Assembly (NCBI GenBank): GCA_015179125.1
Contig: WHVA01000320.1
Location: 62,001-126,000 of the forward strand
Origin: Gautieria morchelliformis
Taxonomy: Eukaryota; Basidiomycota; Agaricomycetes; Gomphales; Gomphaceae
Reading direction: 5' to 3'
DNA length: 64,000 nucleotides
Part shown: piece after piece, positions 1-11,931 of the stretch
How the letters are laid out: each line of letters starts with the position of its first letter
How positions within the stretch are numbered: position 1 is the stretch's first letter
The notes under the pieces: model-generated
The model's input: the letters and a program-made list of their open reading frames with translations, nothing else
What the model was told of the DNA's origin: nothing
Databases searched by the model: none
Translations under genes and position numbers: made by a program

Positions 1-702
1 ACAACTTCCGGCCGAGATACGCGACACCATGATGGACGTTATTCTTCCGGCGGCATATGCACTTCTCGGCCAGGTCGATGCTGACGGTCACCTACCGTCC
101 TCTCTCCCGAGGCGCTATCACATGTCTGGAGAGCTTGTACAAATATGCCACGGTGCCCCAGGGGCGCTCCTTCTCATTGCAGCTCTAAGATCAGCTTGCG
201 CCCATACGGGCCAGACGCACCCTCCAGAGCTCGACGGCATCGAAAGCAGGTTGAGCGACAGGGTATGGGAAGCGGGCTTACTTTCCAAAGGCATCTCCCT
301 GTGCCATGGCGTCGCAGGAAATGCCTGGCCTTGGTTGCTATTATCCCAAATTCACAAGGAGCCCGAAAAAAGGTTGCTGTTATATATACTGCTGCAAGGA
401 AAGGCCCGCTGATAAATTGTACCGCAAGGGATCAATACCTACGTCAAGCACTTGCCTTCCTTCTACACGCCACTAAACTGCCTCCGTTAGGGGACATGGA
501 GGGATATGGAGCATCGGACAGTTCGTATTCTCTTTTCACAGGCCTCGCGGGGGCCGTGACCGCGTGGTCGGAGGCATGCACCATCTTATACAATAGGGTG
601 GGTGAAGCAGCTCCGAATGCGAGTCCTGAAACCACGGGAACCGAGCACATAGAGGTGCTTGGGATGCCTTGGTTAGGCGGCCTGGGGAATTGTGGTATAT
701 AA
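1..702 (+). CDS. LanC-like protein, C-terminal part (5' end outside window)
   Basis: The reading frame is already open at base 2. LanC-like (LANCL/GCR2) proteins are alpha-toroid zinc proteins related to bacterial lanthionine cyclases; eukaryotic members bind glutathione or act on dehydroamino acids. Seen here are the family signatures QICHGAPG and LCHGVAGNAW, which supply the Cys, Cys and His zinc ligands known from LANCL1, and the late motif YSLFTGLAGAVTAW. Two frames join cleanly if 373-428 (56 bp, GT...AG) is removed as an intron, giving KEPEKR followed by DQYLRQ. The stop is at 700-702, after a Gly-rich GLGNCGI end that suits the family's C-terminus. Function in this fungus is inferred only from the family. 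Confidence 0.85.
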
Positions 703-1290
703 TGCATTCGTCAGCTTTTCAGGTCAGCCGAAGGAGTAAGAATATGGTGTTGCGCTCAAGGAACGATACAAAGAGGCGAATGACAGCGGAGGAACATACT
801 GGGGACAGGTAACACCGACTTCATTGGTACATCACGCCAAGATCATTACTGTAACGTTGACGAAGACATGATCGACTGTCTGTTCATTCTCTCGGATCTG
901 AGTCAGCTTCGGCCTGCTTGACGTTCGCCCGTGATCCTATGAGCTATTACCTTCTTCTGCTGATCAAGAATAACGACCCAAAATAGTACTTGGAATACTC
1001 TAAAGGCGACGACGGAAAAATAAATACCCACATACCTTTGTGTCTCTTATTTCTTATGTAGAAAATAGTGTTTTTGGACCTTGAGAAACTCGTACTCGAG
1101 TTACGCCGGGGAAGTGGCACGTATGAATAAGACAAGGAACTGCCAACACGGCAACGGTACTAGCTTGAGTTGCCTTGGTGCCCGCAGCTTTCCCACGATG
1201 TTCCAGTTACGGAACAGCTTGATGATCACGTGACCGAGATTCGGGTACTTGGGTCCAGATAGATTTCTCTCAAGCTCATTGATACCCAAC
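703..1290. other. Intergenic, no gene recognised
   Basis: About 590 bases between the LanC-like stop and the hydrolase start. No frame gives a recognisable protein. It presumably holds the terminator of the first gene and the promoter of the second. Confidence 0.5.
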
Positions 1291-2563
1291 ATGACCTCTA
1301 AGAAGACCACAAGGTACTACGTCCCGCATCCGCAAGAAGCGGGCTGCAGCATAGCTGGGGACCTCGAGCAGGTAGATCCAGAGTTGCCAACGCAAGGCCG
1401 GAAGATTGCTCTGGTCTGTCTGTCTTCTATATTTTCGGGGACAGAGCCAATGCATCAACGTTGTCTCTGAATCAGATCCTGCACGGAGTTTTGGGGTAGG
1501 CATTCCTCTCAGAATCGCTATATTACCCTTCTGATGAGGTGCACGTCAAAGTCACAAGGATTATTTATTCCAAAAGCGCCTCGCAAAGCTTCTCCCGATG
1601 GATTCATTCAGATTTGACTTTCGGTGTGTCTGCGGCCAACTGTTATTTTTTGTTGGGGTATATGAACTACTAGAAAATATCCAGTGGGAATCACGAGACG
1701 CCAGGAAATTGGAATATGGCAGGATTTGAAGAAGACTTACAAGACCTTTCTGCTGTGGTTGCGTTTTTGACATCGCAGCTCGGATATTCAATTGACATGC
1801 TCGTGGGTCACTCTCGGGGCTCCATAGTGGCGTTTAAGTGGATTTGTACGGCTCCCGAGGGTCCCCGCGTATCTGCTTTTGTTAACGTTGCAGGACGATA
1901 CCGTATGGAGGTAAGACTAGTAACCCGAATTTACGGAGATCTAACCATGTGACATATTAATTCTTGTTCCAAAAAATCCAGCGTGTGCGCAGTCAGTGAA
2001 TCGTTTGTATCTCCACCTACTCATATTCACGATAACTGCGCAGAACGCCTTACTATTTATCAGCCTGCAATAGATGAACAGGGTTATTATGAATGGAAAG
2101 CCAGAGTCGCAGGTAAGGAGAAGATCGCTAAAATTTATGGCGGAGACGTAGAGCGATTTGCTGCTTGGGATACAAGCTTCGTGTGGGATCAGTTTCCCCA
2201 ACGCACGCACGCCCTGACCATCCAGGGTCTCGTGGATGAAATATTACCACCGTAAGTTGAGCTTTCCTTGCTCTGTCTAAGGAAGATATCGTACCTTCTT
2301 AGGTATGACGCCTTCATCTATGCGCGAGCCCTGTCGACACGTAGTCCTGGAACACACACACTGCACATGGTTGAAGATGCCGACCACAATTTCACTGGGG
2401 TGCGTATCTCGATCCTACAACGTAAAATATATCCTTGACTTCTGATATATAATATAAGAAATCTGATGATGTGAACGATGCCATCGTAGAATGGCTCGTG
2501 CAAGTCAGAAACGGGACAGTCAAGGGTGGCATTCATGGAACTGGCGTCAGGGGAAAGCTTTAA
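1291..2563 (+). CDS. Alpha/beta hydrolase (serine aminopeptidase S33-like), multi-exon
   Basis: Exons recover a complete alpha/beta hydrolase: start MTSKKTTRYYVPHPQEAG, strand GRKIAL-ILHGVLGHKDYLF, then LPMDSFRFDFRGNHETPG, nucleophile elbow GHSRGS, acid DEILPP, and His in EDADHNF, ending GIHGTGVRGKL. Clear introns are 1414-1475, 1496-1551, 1624-1684, 2252-2302 and 2400-2458. All are 51-62 bp, GT-AG, and restore frame. The join between 1903 and 2043 is uncertain: either one 141-bp intron or two introns around a tiny exon. The ATG at 1291 fits the family; an in-frame ATG at 1249 is the alternative. The catalytic triad is complete, so an active cytosolic ester, amide or lipid hydrolase is likely; the substrate is unknown. 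Confidence 0.85.
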
Positions 2564-2629
2564 TGATACCTTCCATGATACAGTGATCTCGACAACCACC
2601 AATAGAGTACTGGCAGGATGAGACAAGGC

Positions 2630-5600
2630 TTATGCCGATGCCCTGGGAGCCTTTGACGAGGCATTCGGCACCGTTGCTCGTACATCGACTGCACTCTGCA
2701 GAGCAGATGAAGCTGGTTGGTCTCCCAGCTCAAACTGGTCGTTCTGAATCATCGCAAGTTCCTCCAGTAAAGTATCGTGACGAAACTTCAGCCTGAGGTC
2801 TGGAACATTGGTCTAAATATCGAGGTTAGTTTGAGTCAGAGGCAACCAGCTACGACGGCTTGCTCACTTTGTTGATATCGTTCCCTGCAGCGCCAGGTAG
2901 GTACCACTGTTGCCCTAACCAGTGGCGTTTGATTTCCATTTCAAACCCACTTTGGATCACCGAATTCCGTGCTAGCTCAGCCAAGGAGCTCTGGGATAAC
3001 TTGTATATCTGGCACGATGGGCTGTCAGAGCTTTGTCCGGAAATCCCTGGGTTGACTCACGTGGGCCGCAACACTATATTCTTCCAAGAGTGGCTCCTGG
3101 TCCAAGTTTAGACTAACAAGTCAGGTATGCACGATCCGGGCACTCACCTTCGTGAAATGGAATTGTAAAGGATCATCAGTACTGAGACTGACATTCAGCC
3201 CAGCCTTGAAGAAATCTATGAAAGGGTTTCGCTCATAAGCCAGAAACAACGCGTTATTGCTGAGGGGGCTCATGGCCAAGCCGATCTGCTTGAGATAGAA
3301 CAGATACTGAAGCGCAGGAACTTTCCGTAGTAGAATGCCGTGAGATATGGAGTGTGACGTAAGGAATGCAGAAGTCAACTGGGGTTCATGAGGTAGGATC
3401 AAACCAGAAGGCTACAATAATAAACTAACGCACGTGGTCTGTGTCTCCCGCTTCTCCTGAATGCGGTCTGAATACGAAAGTATCTGCGCGGCGTTTGCAA
3501 AACCTTTGACTCAAATCTCACAGCTGACGCACTGAATCCTCGTTCCCGTCTCCAATTGTTCAGGCTCGCCATGTTAGCAAACATGTAATAGAGCCTGAGT
3601 TCATGTTATATGTGAGCCCTGGCAATGCGCAATCTAGGTAAGCCACCCACCAATAAGAATATGGTGGCGATTGTGGAGCATCCCAGATACGCGGGTATGG
3701 GAACTTGCGGTGGATTCGCCTTTCCGCTTTTGACTCATCGTCTACTGTATCAAAGCCCACGACACGTTGTAAAAAGACGTGTAGCTCAGGATGTGTCGAC
3801 GGATCCTTGGTAACCTCGAACAGAGGTTGGAAAACGTCTGCACGAAGCTCGAAAGTTGATGCTGAATTCAGAGAAGACTTCGTATACTTACTACGGATAA
3901 TGTCTTCGAAATTCTTCACAATACCACTGGCCTTATAGACATCGTACAGCCGGGGCACCTGAACCAACCACCGTACGTTGTGTGAATATAGCTTGTTATT
4001 CACGATCCATTTGGCTAGTTTGTCCCATTCATCAGCAGATCGACCGTATATGCTGATCCTCCATTCGCAATTCTGAGGTACGGATAATTCATACGTGCAA
4101 GTTGGATTGGAATATGACACACCTGATATTTGCTCTGCTCCAGATCCGTCATAACCTCTATATTCGAGTTAGATGTAGTTGCATAGATACAGCAGCAACA
4201 AACCTTTCGTTATTTCAGCTAGATAACGACCTTTTATGAAGTTGTCTGTCTTCAGAAAGATCTCTCGTAACCTAGACTCCCCGATAGGATTATATTTGAG
4301 ATTGAACTTATCAAACCGGTGGAATGAGTCTTGATGTGCGTGCATATCGAGCGTGTCGATGGATAAATCATAAGCCGTAAGATTGAGAGATTGGAATACT
4401 TGAGCCAAAGTTAGCTCAGCACCATCACGAAAAATAACGACATCCTGAGGGATAGTGAGCCGCATTGGCAAGTCCGTGACGACAAGTAACGTACGTCTGG
4501 ACTTCTTCGCATTTTTGATTTAATGAAACGTAGGAGGTGCTTCTGATTCATGCTACTGGAGTGATGTACGTGAGTATCAACCTTTCGCACATTGTAAAAA
4601 TCTCTAGTTATTGAGATAATTAAGTTGTCATCGAGTTTCAAATCAAACGAACAAACCGATGAGATACTCTCTGAAGCTGACGGTCAGCAAGTGTAAACCA
4701 CGTCTATGACTGATGGAAGTTACTTTCATATCCGCCATCTCCTGGAACTCGTTCAGTAGACTAAACATTGTCCACTTGCTGATCAAGTACTTCAGTCTGC
4801 GATAAGCGAAGCTTTTAGTGGGGCCATCTGCAATAACATCCAGGATATAATCAAGGTCTACAAAGTATTCGCGAAGGGTGGGGATGGCGAAAAGAGGCTT
4901 CCTTGGGACAGCATCTGAATCTTCGTCGGTGGGACATAGTGAGGACAGTTTCCTGCTATCGTGTGAAACAGAGTCACCCTTCTGCATATCCGAATAAACC
5001 TGGAATACGCCCTTCTCGTCAAGTTTGAAACTCCATGGGTGGGATGCGGGTATTTGGCACTTTGAATAATCAAATTGTTCCTCATGGTCTCCAGCCCCAG
5101 AAGAGTTGAGCCTATCTTTATAGTGCCAATGTGGTGGTGGAGGGCGTGGATAAATATTCCACGGTGAAAAGTTGTCCTCAGAATCTGTACGTATCGCAGA
5201 AAGAGATGCATCAGGTTTTATCCCAGACACATCACCCGCATCATGCTTGAATCCGAAGAATACACCATCATGATCACGGGGATTATCGCCAAGTCTCTGT
5301 TGCGAAACCCTGAGATACTTGTCTCGAAGTTTCATACAATTCTGTAAGGATTCGTAAAGAATTCTTAATTCATTTGAATGCCCTGTATCTGCAAGGAATG
5401 TTGTTGTCAGATGGGGCATTGGGTGCGTACCTAGCAATTGTCCTTACGTGCTGTCCTAGGGACGTGGCTTTCTTTTTCACTTTCTTCGTCAAGTATCGGG
5501 CCCTCCTGATGAGTTGCATATTCCACGACCGGAAAGACTTGTGGCAAAAGCCCCACAGAAGCAGGAGATAATCCACGTGGAGGAAGAACATGGTTGCCAA

Positions 5601-5963
5601 ATGATTCCTGTGGTAGATGAGATGTCCTTGGGAGAGACGATGGGCCAACAGACGGAGAAGACATAGGCGGTGGTCCAAGTTCATCAGCTGAATTGCGACG
5701 ATGGGCCCAATACTTTTCCTCGATCTATGGGGAGCTGTCTTAGCAGGTAGCCATGCATAAAGGCAGAAACCTTATACGCTTTGCATCGTCTTCTCCTCGT
5801 TGTAGGGAAAGAAACCATCCCTATCCCTAGCAGGCACACTTACGCCCACCATACTAGTAGGTGTCACGCCATCATCGGGACTAGGTGTTCTGTGCGACCT
5901 ACTGACGTCTGAATGATTGCTTTCGCGGCCAAATTCGAGTCCATGATGGTCTGACATTGACAT
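2630..5963 (-). CDS. AMP deaminase
   Basis: Deaminates AMP to IMP in the purine nucleotide cycle; cytosolic. Read from 5963 downwards through at least nine exons. The N-terminus is variable ([16 protein letters not shown]); then come [20 protein letters not shown], the [12 protein letters not shown] region, and a long middle exon 5437-4643. The metal-binding motif [15 protein letters not shown] lies near 4580, [13 protein letters not shown] near 3930, [12 protein letters not shown] near 3450 and [19 protein letters not shown] near 3330. The catalytic [12 protein letters not shown] lies near 3160 and [15 protein letters not shown] near 2790. The HxH metal ligands and the catalytic DD are all present, and no break remains once introns are removed. 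It starts only 34 bp from the divergent Dsc3-like gene. Exon borders apart from those checked are approximate. Confidence 0.93.
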
Positions 5964-5997
5964 GACTCTTGGATTCGATCTCCGCTAGTGTGCCATC
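5964..5997. promoter_or_regulatory. 34-bp divergent gap between AMP deaminase and Dsc3-like start codons
   Basis: The two start codons face away from each other with only 34 bases between them. The 5' UTRs and promoters must therefore overlap coding sequence of one or both genes, unless the true starts lie further inside. No TATA box is visible in the gap. Confidence 0.5.
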
Positions 5998-7105
5998 ATG
6001 CCTCCACTTAGCGAGAAAGCCAAGGGCAAACGAAAAGCTGAGAGCCTGGATCCGGCATACCAGCCTCCCCCACCTCCTCCCTCCCGACGAGAGTTAACTA
6101 TTCGATTTACCGAAGGTGTTGAAGACTTGATCGTGTCTGTTGGAGAGAAGGATTCCGTACGAGACATCAAAAAGAAGGTGTGCTCATCCATAGTTATTGC
6201 CAAATACTATGTCAATAAATTATCCACATCGTCCAGATACGTGGACAAAGAACTGAGGTTGCGAATAGACGACTGCGTCTCATTCATTCTGGAAGACTGC
6301 TCACCGATGGAACGTTACTATACCCTTGGCTGCTCTCGCTGGAAGAACGTCAACGGCGGGCTCACTCGGAGGATCACACGGCTTCTAAAGAGCCTTCTGG
6401 CCAACTTAATACTTTAACTTGGCTGCATTGTTCTGTTGGCCCTGTAATGGAGGTTGGGGAGGATGACGAGCGAGGGGCGACTCAGGTAGGTTGCGCAGAG
6501 TTGCCAGTGCGTGTTGAGGCTTCTTACACCTCGCTATGAGGCAACCCAAATTCGCCCTTTGAGGGGCTTTGATCGACTGCAGGCTGCTGGGTTCTCGGAA
6601 GAAGACATCGCGTCTATCCGCCGCCAGTTTCACAGTGAATCATCCGATAACCTTCCTGATACCGACATCGATGGCGAAGACCGTCAGTAATTTGTAATGC
6701 ATTGCTCTGCATATACAGGACTAATCCTAGATCTCCTTGATAGTGGATGAACACGCTCGTGCACTCGAAGAACAGTGGATTGATTCAATAGACACAGCTG
6801 GTTCAGCTGCGCTCTCTCAGTCATCTGCATCCACATCCTCCACCGTTTTACAAGGTCTGCTTATGGGGTTTTTCTTCCCAATATTACCCTTCTTTTTCTT
6901 TCGGGAGTCTCGCGCGCCAGTATTTTGGGATAATGGCCGACAGATGGAACGTCTCCCCAGTGTCGTTTTTTCGTGAGTGGCTTAGATTTTGAAGAGACGG
7001 AAGTTAATTTCATCAAAATCTAGAAAACGAATGCAGATGGCTATTGTCATAGGCTTTGTTCTGAACATCACTTTTGGCTTATGGCGTTTTCTTCTATCAT
7101 CGTAA
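5998..7105 (+). CDS. Dsc3-like subunit of Golgi/ER DSC E3 ubiquitin ligase
   Basis: Starts MPPLSEKAKGKRKAESLDP, then a Pro run and a ubiquitin-like fold beginning ELTIRFTEGVEDLIVSV. The next exons read YVDKELRLRI and LTDGTLLYPWLLSLEERQ, then RPLRGFDRLQAAGFSEEDI. The C-terminus has two membrane segments: GFFFPILPFFFFRES and, after the last intron, MAIVIGFVLNITFGLWRF. Family knowledge: the DSC complex (Dsc1-Dsc5) ubiquitinates membrane proteins and in yeasts activates the SREBP sterol regulator; Dsc3 combines an N-terminal UBL domain with C-terminal membrane helices, as here. There are several introns (about 6178-6230, one near 6265, about 6480-6540, 6686-6734, and one before 7022). Stop TAA at 7103. 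It converges on KIN17. Confidence 0.85.
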
Positions 7106-7289
7106 TGGATTACTGGTGACAACTTAACAGAAACAGCAACATCATACCCTGAAGCCGTCAGCAACAAGCTAGTTATAGAAGGATCAAGTTCAGGCTATTT
7201 ATCGTTCACGTGGCATAGCCACAGAAAGTAACTTTGGATATCAATCTGGCCTAATACAGTTGGTACATACAATGTCATCCCAATGCTGT

Positions 7290-8364
7290 TCAAAACCCTA
7301 CATCCCGCTCCATCTTCCGTCTCTTCCTTTCCTGTTCCTCATAAATTAAACTCTCTGCCGCACTCATAGCCCGCTTCTTTCCTTTGTCATTTGCCATCCC
7401 AGATGACCCAAGAGCAGAAGTGGGTGTAGAAGATTTGAAAACATTGGCTCGCTTTAAGGGGTTAGTAGAGGACGCTTTCAGCGGATTCATTTTCAATGAA
7501 CCGACAGCGGGCCGGACTTCAGACGAAGATTGAGGTTCAGAAGTTGATGGTTTTGCGCTGAGCGATAGAACTACTTTCTCCGCGCCCTCAGAACGCTTTA
7601 GTCCTTCTGGCGCAGGGGTCGAGCTATCTGATTTGTTTGGATCAGACGTAGCTGCCGCAGCCCGCTCTATCTGCTCGGCAATGAGCATTCGCTCTCGTTG
7701 CTCATCTGATACGGTTAGTCGCTCCTTCTTCATCGCCGCTTCCTGTACACGACAAATGGTTACATAAGGCGAGGTAGCATTGAAAAGTTACGCCAGCGTA
7801 CCTGCTTCGCTAAGGCCTTCGGGCTGTTATCAATCCACGCAAGGAACCAACCCTTCTCGGTCTCGTCGACTCTGGCAACTCCAGTTCTCCCTAGATGTTT
7901 GACGAACTCTGTGAGAGTCACCCAACGGGTAGAGTTCATGTGCAAGTGATGCTTGTCCTGGATGTACTCTTGATACACATTGTTGGCTTTGACACGTTTG
8001 GTACCAAACCTAACACAGAATGACATCTTTTGTGAGCTAGGTATCACGCATGGTTTATTAAAAGACTCACCGTCGAGACAACAGTGCGACAAATTCGGAC
8101 TGGAATTGTGCCGAGAAGTCGCTGATATGCTTCCCTGCGTGCTCGCCAACGACAAGCATTTGTCGTAGGTGGGATTCTGACTGAGCGTGGCACTTGAATC
8201 CGTTTTCATCTCGACATTGCTTCTCGCAGACTTGACAGTACCATCGCAGGCGTTGAAGCCCCTTTGATTTCATCTTGTTGGCGACATACTTGGGAGTACC
8301 GACTGAGGGCGCATTAAACACTGATTATTAGGAAGAGACCATACCCACCTTCTGCACGAGGCAT
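7290..8364 (-). CDS. KIN17-like DNA/RNA-binding protein
   Basis: The start MPRAE is spliced to VGTPKYVANKMKSKGLQRLRW, followed by the zinc finger CQVCEKQCRDENGFKCH-x5-H. Then comes the KIN17 winged-helix core (FGTKRVKANNVYQEYI, HMNSTRWVTLTEF, ARVDETEKGWFLAWID), and a charged Ser-rich tail ending EEQERKRRKMERDVGF. KIN17 proteins are nuclear, bind curved DNA and RNA, and are tied to DNA repair, replication and splicing. The long C-terminal KOW/SH3 part of animal KIN17 is absent, as in many fungal homologues. The intron after MPRAE ends at the acceptor near 8314; others lie near 7760 and 8030. Confidence 0.9.
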
Positions 8365-8705
8365 ATTCAGTAAGTGCTAGGCCGAGGAGGTAAAAGTGAG
8401 TCGTCTGTGCGGAGTTTAAAAACTGCCGTTCAACTACTCCGCACGGGTGACCAACCTGCAAAAAGCCCGCACCCAAGGCCGGATGGAGGGTTGTATTCCA
8501 GAAGGCTGGTCATCATCGAATCCTTGCAGCACTGGCAGGTAATTGAGTCTATCACACGACAGAGATTCTTTCCAGTAGCGCGCATCTGGGATATCTCTTG
8601 CACCTGCAAAACGTAAAACCAAATCGAGTGCCGCCATTGCCAACGATACTGAGTGTATGAATATCGAAGAGGCGTTCGGACGAGGTCAAGCGAAACCTCC
8701 AACTA
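8365..8705. other. KIN17 upstream region, no gene recognised
   Basis: About 340 bases between the KIN17 start and a MITE. Short reading frames exist on both strands but none resembles a known protein. It probably includes the KIN17 promoter. Confidence 0.4.
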
Positions 8706-8977
8706 TGGCGTGCAAAATGCACTTTTAATATTTTATGCGATTACACACTCTTTGTCGAGTCACGTTTGATTTCAATGCGTCCTTGTAACCGGCGACGCAA
8801 GGCTCACAAGTCTCAGCAGCGCTGATTTCCAGGTATGGTTTGACTATGATAGTCAATCCATACCCTGAGATCAGCACTGCTGAGAGTTGATCATCTCTTG
8901 GAAATCAAATGTGTATAAAAACACTCGGCAAAGAGTGTGTAATCGCGCAAAATATTAAACGTGCATTTTGCACCCCA
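8706..8977. mobile_element. 272-bp hairpin MITE, mariner-like, flanked by TA
   Basis: The ends are TGGCGTGCAAAATGCAC on the left and its near reverse complement (TGGGGTGCAAAATGCAC) on the right, flanked on both sides by TA at 8704-8705 and 8978-8979. The terminal inverted repeats match for about 65 bases. An inner palindrome at about 8812-8888 completes the fold, so the whole element can form one long hairpin. It has no coding capacity. The TA duplication and structure suit a non-autonomous Tc1/mariner element; no transposase source is in this window. Confidence 0.85.
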
Positions 8978-8979
8978 TA

Positions 8980-10314
8980 TGCAACTGCATCTGATGACAC
9001 TCAAATGCAGCATAGCCGCCTGACCTCACACAGAATAATTCTCAAGATGCTAGCATCTCGATGGACGTATCATAGGAAGGACAAATGTACCAGTGAGAGT
9101 GCTTATATTGTATGATCTTAATACTATAAATTGCTTCTGATCTTGCGCGTTAATACTTCGTCGTCTCGTCTAAACTCTCCCCACGTTGTAACGCCCAGAG
9201 GTGCATCTCCTTTGATAGAAGGCCGTTGGCGATGCGCTCGGTGTCCGGAACTGTTGTTGGCGCGGGGACGATGTGACGGTGCACTCCCGGTCACGACCTT
9301 ATTAACGGCGTATTTCAGAGGGCTAGACTCAGGGAAGCACTCCTCTCATTGCTTCCTACCGGATTCACGCACCTTACCCGGAGCACGGAGCTGGATAACC
9401 CTACTTCTACTACCGTGGCACCTTGCGATGTTTGGAAATATCCACTGGTCCTCCAGTTGTTTGGTATTTCTCGCCGTCCACTGCCTCTAAGCAACTTTAC
9501 CAGAGGATTACTATTCTTCCTGGAACCGCTCCTAAAACGTAGCCGTGGCTAGCAGGCGGGACGTCAATATGTTCCCCGACGGATCCTACGAGGATTGACA
9601 GTGCGACTCATGACCTATTGACACTGCAGAATCAAAACGAACGAGACATTGATGTAGGGTGAAGCTAGTTACCTCAGTCTAGTGTCGTGACCCAGCTATT
9701 GCATTTATAGACATTGCAGACTTGTGTTACTGCGCATCAAACAAGCGGCCGGGGCCGGCAGATGTTAAAAGTTTCAAATTTCAAGGACTATTCGGTCTGA
9801 CCATGTATTTACTCTGATTTCGCTATACTTATGGACAGGTCTGGGGTGTGTAGGGAGCTCACAATGCTGTTGGTGTACAGTTGTAGAGTTACGAGGTCAG
9901 GCCTTTGCACCCACACTATGCATAATGTGATTCATGATACCAGCCTGGAATCGAAAATATAATCGTACTGGTCCCATAGTAAACTCGTAAGTCTGCGCCC
10001 TCTCCGAGTCTCAGTTTATGGCGAGACACCTTGGAAAGGGTTACGCGGCAGTTGCTCGAAGACGCGGGCGTACGTATTGTAGCTGAAGCGATTAAAGAGG
10101 CACTAGCCGTTTCACCATTAAGGCGCTACTGCCAGTGGTTGAGAGCTTTGGCTTTGCCGAGAGTATCAGAATCTTATTCTCTGATGGAATATAGGCATTC
10201 CTGGAAATCCAGTTCCAGTCCAACGCGCCCAAATAACATAGTTAAATCATAAAGCTTAGATTTTCCCAGGCGCACGCATGCTTCACAGCGCACCGAATTC
10301 CACGCCACTGAATC
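8980..10314. other. Unassigned region with a weak coding trace
   Basis: No confident gene. Around 10031-10200 (+) a plausible exon-like stretch (QLLEDAGVRIVAEAIKEALA, then in another frame LLPVVESFGFAESIRILFSD) hints at a decayed or unrecognised protein. The family is not known to me and no complete frame can be built. Confidence 0.3.
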
Positions 10315-11928
10315 TCATGACTGGTAGTTTAAATCCCCCACTGCCAAGTGTTCCCTACTCGCCCATGCGGCATGTTGTCGAGGGTTATCGATTATTGCAT
10401 GCATCATCTTGACCTGCTCACTGTCTTCCCCTAGTTCGTAGCCATACCACTCCTCGGCGAGGGTTGCCCACTGCCGTGTCGCATGCTCGCTGAAAGGGAA
10501 ACATAATAGCAAAGCAGGTGTCAGTGATCTCAGAGTAACCAGAATATGACCGTGACATGGAAAGGAAAGAAGAACTGACTCAGAGTGAGCTGCGGCGATA
10601 TGTGCGGCGTCCGCTGCAAGCTGCCCTCGTCTGTTCGCAGATGAGTCTGTTTAATAACAGACACAAAAAGTCTGGATAACGCACTCGCTCAAATAACCCT
10701 CCTCCCCCCCGGTCCGCCAAATGTTGCGAACTACATCGAGCGCAGCAAGTCCGCTGATTTCTTGCCTCCCCCATGTCGCAAACTTATTGTATGACGTGCT
10801 CATAGATTGTAATCGCAGGTCGGAAGCATGTGATTCCTTTGGGGGTAAAGAACAAACCTGACAAGAGCAGTTGAATTTGTACGTCTGCGCGAGATAGTTT
10901 CTTCATGGTGGAATCAGAAATCATTCAAAGTCTGAAATCGTCAACCCGACCGACCTACGTTCATCCCGAGATTTTTTCGTGTCGAAGTACGTGGTAAGCA
11001 GTTCCTGTGGAAGAATTTAACAAATGAGAAAGAGTGAGTGCCGATGACCAACTTCTCCCGCTTGTATTTCCTTCAGAGCATGGACAACTGTGAGTGATGC
11101 GATTATATTAGTTTATTTATGCAATACAACAAGATCAGGGTCAAACCCAAGAGCTTTTCTTTCTCCCGCCATGTGTACACCGAATTGAATCCCGCGGAAC
11201 ACGCATGGTTGAGTCTCGCAGTCTTGGGAAATATGCCTACCCCCGACTCCCCCGCGGATATCCCGTTGGTTTGAAATATTGAGAGTGGAATATTCTCTTC
11301 CGGGATGTCCGACCCCATGTCCACATAAGAGAGCTCGAGAAACGCCGTCTGCTGCTCCTCCGAAAGAGATCCCAGGTGGGAGTTGATCAACTGAGTAGGA
11401 CTTCCAGAGACTGTAAAGGAAGTTGAATTTGCAAAGATAAAAAGACAAAGCAGGGAGCAGACTTTTTCGGGGAACGACGAAGAGAGGCGCTTCGGTCAAT
11501 ATTCGTTCCCCTTGCTGAGAAGAATAAGCGAATACGGTCCAAATTGTGGAGGATCACCGGCATACTTTGATGGGGCGTATTGCGATCATCCCTTTTCCAC
11601 GCCCAGGGAGGTCGGTAACTTGCCAGGGTATGACTTTGTCATGGAATTGTTTGACATCAGTGTTGAGTCGTCTCGTAAAATATACAAAAAGGATAAGAAC
11701 TATAATGCGGAAGGCAGCAACTCCGTGTTGACGCCCGAGGTTTGACTTTTGCTTTTGTGGTCTTTCCTGGCAAGTCGGATGTTGTGAATACGGTGAGATG
11801 TGGTAGACGGAGCCTCGAACTTCACATACAGTTTTCGGGGATCGAATATCTGTGGCATTAGCATCAGCCTGCTTCTCTCTGTGTCCTCTCCGTCGGGGAG
11901 GCATTAGTCTCAAGAAGGTAACGGTCAC
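10315..11928 (-). CDS. SET-domain protein (fungal SMYD-like lysine methyltransferase type)
   Basis: Exons in order on the minus strand: a basic start (MPPRRRGHREKQ, or an ATG 24 bases earlier), a hydrophobic stretch RIIVLILFVYF, then the SET opening VTDLPGRGKGMIAIRPIK, GERILTEAPLFVVP, LSEEQQTAFLELSYVD, and GIFPKTARLNHACSAGFN with the conserved NHxC core. The C-terminal exon is HATRQWATLAEEWYGYELGEDSEQ. Family members transfer methyl groups from S-adenosylmethionine to lysines on proteins; the target is unknown. Introns separate 11554/11520, about 11390, and several parts of 10513-11100, which I could not place exactly. It is head-to-head with the Yae1-domain gene. Confidence 0.75.
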
Positions 11929-11931
11929 GCC

